Origin: Pigoraptor vietnamica
Taxonomy: Eukaryota > Opisthokonta > Filasterea
Reading direction: 5' to 3'
NCBI GenBank assembly: GCA_943704525.1
Contig: CALSCQ010001734.1
Coordinates: 1 to 20,944 of the forward strand
Length of the DNA: 20,944 bases
In this document: positions 16,368 through 20,944 of the stretch, in pieces
How the letters are laid out: each line of letters starts with the position of its first letter
Position numbering within the stretch: position 1 is the stretch's first letter
Position numbers and translations under genes: made by a program
The notes under the pieces: generated by a model
What the model was told of the DNA's origin: nothing
Databases searched by the model: none
What the model saw: the letters and a program-made list of their open reading frames with translations, nothing else

Positions 16368-19300
16368 ATGGCGTCGGCACCGCCCAAGTACCGCGTGTCG
16401 GGGCACTCGATCGAACTCGTCGTCGACAACGAAGACATCGAAATCAACCTCGACGACAACGAGGTCGGCGATGTCATTCGTTTTCTTCGCGACGAGCGGC
16501 AGCCGCTGAGCGTGTGGATGGTCTTCGCCCAGCTGTACTACCGCATGGGTCGCGATGACGAGTTCGTGCGGCTCTTGGAGGCCGCGATGGAGCGTGCGGA
16601 CGACAGACAGTTCCACAGCACGCCCACCGAACGCGCGGAGGTTGTCGAGACGTTCGCTTCGTACCAACTTCTGACCGCGTTTCGAGCCAAAAGCCAGCGT
16701 GAGCGTGATGACAAGCTGGGCTCTGCGAAGGCACTCTACGAGAGGATCGGATCGGCGCACGCAGGGTACGGCCTTGCGCTGCTCTTGACGGGCGAAGTGT
16801 CGCGCGCGCAGGCCATCCTCAAGATTTCGAAGAAGGAGAACGTGCCGACGCACCTCGGCCGCGCGTGCCTGCTCTTCCGCGAGGGCAAGTACGCTGACGC
16901 ACTGGCGCTGTACCGCAAGGCGCTCGCTGCGTGGCCGGACTGCCCAGCGAGTGTGCGGTGGGCGATCGGCCTGTGCTTTTTCAAGCTGCAGAAGATGGAG
17001 CGCGCCAAGGTGGCGTTTCAGCAGGCGCTCAAGAGGGATCCGAAGAACGTCGCCGCACTCGTGTCGCTGGGGATTGTGTGCCTCAATGCCGGAGATACGC
17101 AACAGGGCATCAAGCTCATGGGGGAGGCTTACAAGGTGCGCGCGCTTGTGTGTTTATTGTGCGCATGTGTGTGCGTGGGAGTCTGCATGGGAGTATGCGT
17201 GTGTCTGTTAGCTCGCGTTACCGACCTCCTTATGTCTTGCACGCCGCAGATTGACAGCAAGTATGCGCTCGCCGTCGACCACCTCAGCAACCACTTCTTC
17301 TACCGCCGCCAGTACGGCAAGTCACGTGAGCTCGCCGAGATTGCCGCGAGCCACTCTGTCTCTGACGAAATGCGCGGGCTGTCTTACTATTTGTTGGGCC
17401 GGTGCCACCACGCCGAGGGAGAATACGACGCCGCGCTGCGGGCGTATCACCAGGCCACGAAGGCCGCGCCGAACTTGGTGCGTGTCTTCTTGCGTGTGTG
17501 TGTGTGTTTGTGTGTGTGTGGTGTGTCTGTGTGTATGCGCGCATCCACGCCATTTCTCTGCTTGTGTGCACCTCTTTCTTTATATAGTGATCGCGATAGA
17601 CCTCTGACAGCGCTTGCTCTTTGTATGCAGGTCCTCGCTCAGTTTGGGCTTGGGCAGATGTTCGTGCTCAAGGGCGATACGCACAAGGCGTGCGACTGCT
17701 TTGAGCGCGTCCTCGCATCCAACGACTCTTGCTTTGAATCGCTCAAAATTCTCGGCTCACTCTACGCCGGATCTCCCTCCTCGGAACTGCGTCAGCGTGC
17801 GCACAAGCACCTTCGAAAGGTGGTCGCGATGGCGCCGGACGATCTGGAGGCGTGGCTGGAGCTCGCTGCGCTGCTCGAATCGAGCGACCCGCAGCAGGCG
17901 CTCGCGGCGTACGAGAAGGCCTTGACCTTGCTCGCGAATACGTCCAACGCCACGTCTCAGCCCGAAATTCTGAACAACATTGCTGCGTTGCGGCTGCGCA
18001 TGGGGGACGCGGCGGGTGCGCGCGCGCGGCTAGAGGAGGCCATCCGGGGCGTGGACGCCAGCGCAAACGAGGCGCGCGAGAGCGGGGAGGCGGACGCGGT
18101 GCGGTACTTCCAGCAGGTGCACGTGACCATGGACTACAACCTTGCGCGACTGAAGGAGCACGAGGGCGACCGCGCAGGCGCACGTGCCATCTACGAGGAC
18201 ATTCTCGAGAAGCATCCAAAGTATCTCGACTGTGAGTGGTCGTACTTGTGCTGCGCTTGTGTTGGACGTGGGCGTGCTATAGAGATGTGCGGCATGTGTG
18301 TGTGCGTACGTATTTGTGCACGCGAGAGTTGATGTCGGCTGTCGCATTTCGCATGCTTCTCAATGGACCGTCCGCATTTCCCTCCAATTGACCGACTGTT
18401 CGCCTTGCCCCATGCGCAGGCCGCTTCCGCCTGCTGTGCCTCGATTTCGAGGAGGGAAAGCGCGAAGACGCCGTGGCTGCGCTCGACGCCATTCTCGCGG
18501 AGCACCCGAAGAGCACGGATGCGCTGTGCCTCATGGGCGGATTCCGCGTGAAGATGGACGAGTTTGACAAGGTGCGCGGTCGTTTGTTGTACGATTACGG
18601 TACCGAGATGAGCCGTTGTGCCGGCCTGCACGCCGCTCTTTCGAGTGTCGTTTTCACGTACACTTCATATGTGCTGCGGTGACTTAATGGCCGCGACTGT
18701 CATGCGCTCTCTCAGGCGCTCGAGTGCTTCGGCAAGGTCGGCAGCGATGTCTATGCGAAGCTTGCGGTTGCATGCGTGTCGTACCAGAAGGCACTGCGGT
18801 CGGGCGACTCGAAGAAGAAGGTGCGCTTGGCTGTTTGTACAAGCATCTGCCACCCTTCGCGACGTCCTCTTGTTTTGAAGCGATGAGAGTGCCGTTCGGG
18901 CGTATCCCTCATGTCCGCTGAAACCGTCGTGTACGCGTGCGTAGGAGGAGGGGCTTCGGCGTGCGCTCGATTCGTTCACGGCCATACTCAAGGACGACCC
19001 GAGTAACATGTATGCGGCGAATGGCGTGGCGGCTGTCATGGCCCATCGCGGCAACTTGCGACAGGCGGGGGATATCTTCACTCAGGTGCGTGTGGACATA
19101 AAGTCGGCGGCGTGTGCTTGCGCGTGTGTGCCGTGTGCTATTATTGTGTTCTAAATGGTGTGTGTCTCCATGCGCACACGTTTGTGTTCTGATGTGGCTG
19201 TGACGCAGATTCGAGAGGCTTCCAGCGACATGCTCGACGCGCACCTGAACTCTGCGCTTGTGGCGGTTGAACAGAAGTTGTTTGTCAACGCAGTCAAAAC

Positions 19301-20879
19301 GGTGCGTGTGCTGTTGCCATTTGTTCTAACTCGAATGGAGTGGGCGAACCCTGCTAATCTTTCGTGTGAAGTTGATGCATGTAATGTGTTTGCAATTCCA
19401 AATGGCCGGATAATAGTCGCTTATAACGACAACCCATTCTTCCGTGCAGTACGAGCGCTGCCTCAAGCTGACGGAGGAGAAGGACGCGTCCGTGTTCATT
19501 TTGCTCGCGCGCGCATATTTCAAGTGGCAAAAATACGACGAGTGCATTGCGCAGCTCGATAAGGTGTGTGTGTGTGTGTGTTTGGGGGGGGGGGGGGGGG
19601 GGGGGGAGAGGGGTAACTGGCGTGTCTATCACTTCGCTCTCACTCAACACACGTGCCCCCGCAACAGGCCCTTGCATTGTCGCCGGACGACCCCGTGGCC
19701 ACCGTCAACAAGGCGCTTGCTTCACTCATGCGCATCCGGGGCTGCGTGACGTCCGCAGACGCGAAGGTGGAGGACGTCCGGATGCAAATTGAGAGCGTCC
19801 GCGAGATTGAGACGTGGGTACCCTTTGCTTTGTTTTTCATTAATCGCAAATTTGCATAGTAAATGTCAGTGCATGGGTGGCTCTCTCGGTTGGAGGCGTA
19901 ACGCCACTTTGAAGGAGGCCCTCCGTTTTCTGCGACTGCCTGCGTCTCACCTCGCTCTGCTCGTTGTCCCCTTCCCGCAGTGTCCTCAAGCGGTTCCACG
20001 ACGACATCCGCGATCCCCATGCGCCCCGCGCGGGTGCACTCCTCGCCGTGGGCTTCGACCCGCACATTCTCGCGCGTGCGATTGACACGTGCCGCGAGCT
20101 GTCTGCGAACGAGTCCAAGTACGTGGACAAGGCGCGCGCTGTGGAGGACGCGCACAAGCGGCGCATCGAGATGCAGCAAGCGGAGAAGGAGCGCGCCCTC
20201 AAGCAGATCGAAGAGGAAGAGGTGCGCTTTTCCCGCATGCACGGTTTACTGGACGCTATGTGCGATGACTCGCTTCGCTCATCTGGTAGCCGTTTGGCAC
20301 TATCGCGCACTGTTCGCCCCAGCAAGTGCCTTGTGCTCACCGCCTCTGTCTGCGCGTGCCCCGTTTGTTACGCAGGCCGCCAAGCGGCTGGAGGAGGAGA
20401 ATCGGCGCAAGGAGCTTGCTGCGAAGCGCACCGAGTACAAGGAATCCAAGTCGCACCTCTTTGTGGCACCGATTGTCGAGAACGACGGAGAGGAGAAGCG
20501 GTCACGGGTGCGTCACGTGCGCGGGCCGTGGTGTGCGGCCAAGGCCCCTTGAATTTGGCTGCATTGCTTTCCACTTGTGAGAGAGTGATTTGGCTGCTTC
20601 GAATCGACAAATGCCGGCGTGGCTGTGCTGACCTGTCTTGTTACTGCCCCGTTGCAGAAGCGCAAGACGACCGGTGGTGGCGATGACGACATCATCGACG
20701 ATGACGAGGAAGAGGAGGTGCGTGGCGCGTTTTGCCCTGTTCGGTGTGTCCGGACTGTTGCCGGTGTTGACAGCAATTGTGTGCGCAGCGCGCCCCCAAG
20801 AAGCGACAGAAGGCGGACGCAGGGGAGCGGTGGGCATCGATCCAGTCGTCTGTGCAGTTCAATGAGTTCTTAGCTCGAG

Positions 20880-20944
<65 letters not shown>
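16368..20944 (+). CDS. CTR9: CTR9, TPR scaffold of the PAF1 transcription elongation complex (3' end beyond window)
   Basis: Thirteen exons join in phase: 16368-17135, 17250-17477, 17631-18231, 18420-18571, 18716-18820, 18945-19085, 19209-19301, 19450-19563, 19668-19813, 19981-20221, 20376-20507, 20658-20717, and 20789 to the edge. That gives about 979 aa so far; known CTR9 proteins are about 1,080-1,170. CTR9 is the TPR backbone of PAF1C, which travels with RNA polymerase II and promotes H2B ubiquitination and H3K4/K36 methylation. Evidence is the N-terminal IEINLDDNEVGDVIRFL, TPR arrays throughout, FGLGQMFVLKGD, LKILGSLYAG, EAWLELAALLE, EILNNIAALRLRMGD and MYAANGVAAVMAHRG. These are followed by a Lys/Glu/Arg-rich coiled coil and an acidic-basic tail (DDDIIDDDEEEE, then RAPKKRQK), all in the family order. 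The ATG has a good context (ATCATGG). The last exon runs into a (CT)n tract without a stop. Confidence 0.95.
19584..19606. repeat. 23-nt G homopolymer in CTR9 intron 8
   Basis: A GT run followed by 23 consecutive G begins 20 nt after the donor at 19564, in an intron of only 104 nt. The G run is on the sense strand, so the nascent RNA could form a G-quadruplex. Confidence 0.9.
20884..20944. repeat. (CT)n microsatellite at window end
   Basis: At least 61 bases of pure CT, running to the end. Read in the CTR9 frame it would be an alternating Leu-Ser run. The real end of CTR9 lies beyond it, or a short intron removes it. Confidence 0.9.

Noticed and set aside
1-20944. tRNA, rRNA or other structured RNA genes
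   Set aside because: I scanned both strands for B-box-like GGTTCGA patterns and obvious hairpins and found nothing convincing. A covariance-model search (tRNAscan-SE, Infernal) would be decisive.

Overview
The window is nuclear DNA from a GC-rich, intron-rich single-celled eukaryote. Evidence: genes broken by 100-460 nt GT...AG introns, orthologues of the eukaryote-only proteins RPB3 and CTR9, strong G/C preference at third codon positions, and many microsatellites. I cannot place the organism. A CHASE-type hybrid histidine kinase and an F-box/Sel1-like relic would fit an amoeboid or flagellate protist. All 22 introns I could model with matching phases have a donor of the form GTGNGY.

Layout, left to right. 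(1) 1-400, minus: first coding exon of an unrecognised protein running off the left edge. (2) 1268-4575, minus: three-exon membrane hybrid histidine kinase (two membrane segments, CHASE-like sensor, HisKA, HATPase, receiver; 973 aa). (3) 5244-6498, plus: RNA polymerase II subunit RPB3 in three exons (284 aa), divergent from the kinase across an AT-rich intergenic region. (4) 6499-8152: a repeat-rich patch with a possible orphan exon pair, a 51-nt A run, an imperfect inverted repeat whose left arm abuts a short telomere-like CCCTAA tract, a small unknown gene, and a direct repeat shared with the RPB3 3' flank. (5) 8408-10228, minus: coiled-coil protein with a Ser/Pro-rich tail; one intron is largely a 19-bp minisatellite. 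(6) 11158-11996, plus: F-box-like and Sel1-like coding fragments in shifting frames, probably a decayed gene. (7) 12383-15680, minus: five-exon gene in which a soluble, bacterial-looking HMG-CoA reductase is fused to an APH/choline-kinase-like phosphotransferase domain (831 aa). (8) 16368 to the right edge, plus: CTR9, the TPR scaffold of the PAF1 complex, in at least 13 exons, ending inside a (CT)n run at the window edge.

RPB3 and CTR9 both act in RNA polymerase II transcription, but the window is otherwise a functional mixture. The most noteworthy item is the HMG-CoA reductase-kinase fusion. Its fusion point lies inside one uninterrupted exon, so it does not depend on a splicing model. Secondary items are the uniform donor consensus, the HE-to-HG change in the histidine-kinase H box, the inverted-repeat/telomere-like patch, and an in-frame decoy splice donor in the reductase gene.
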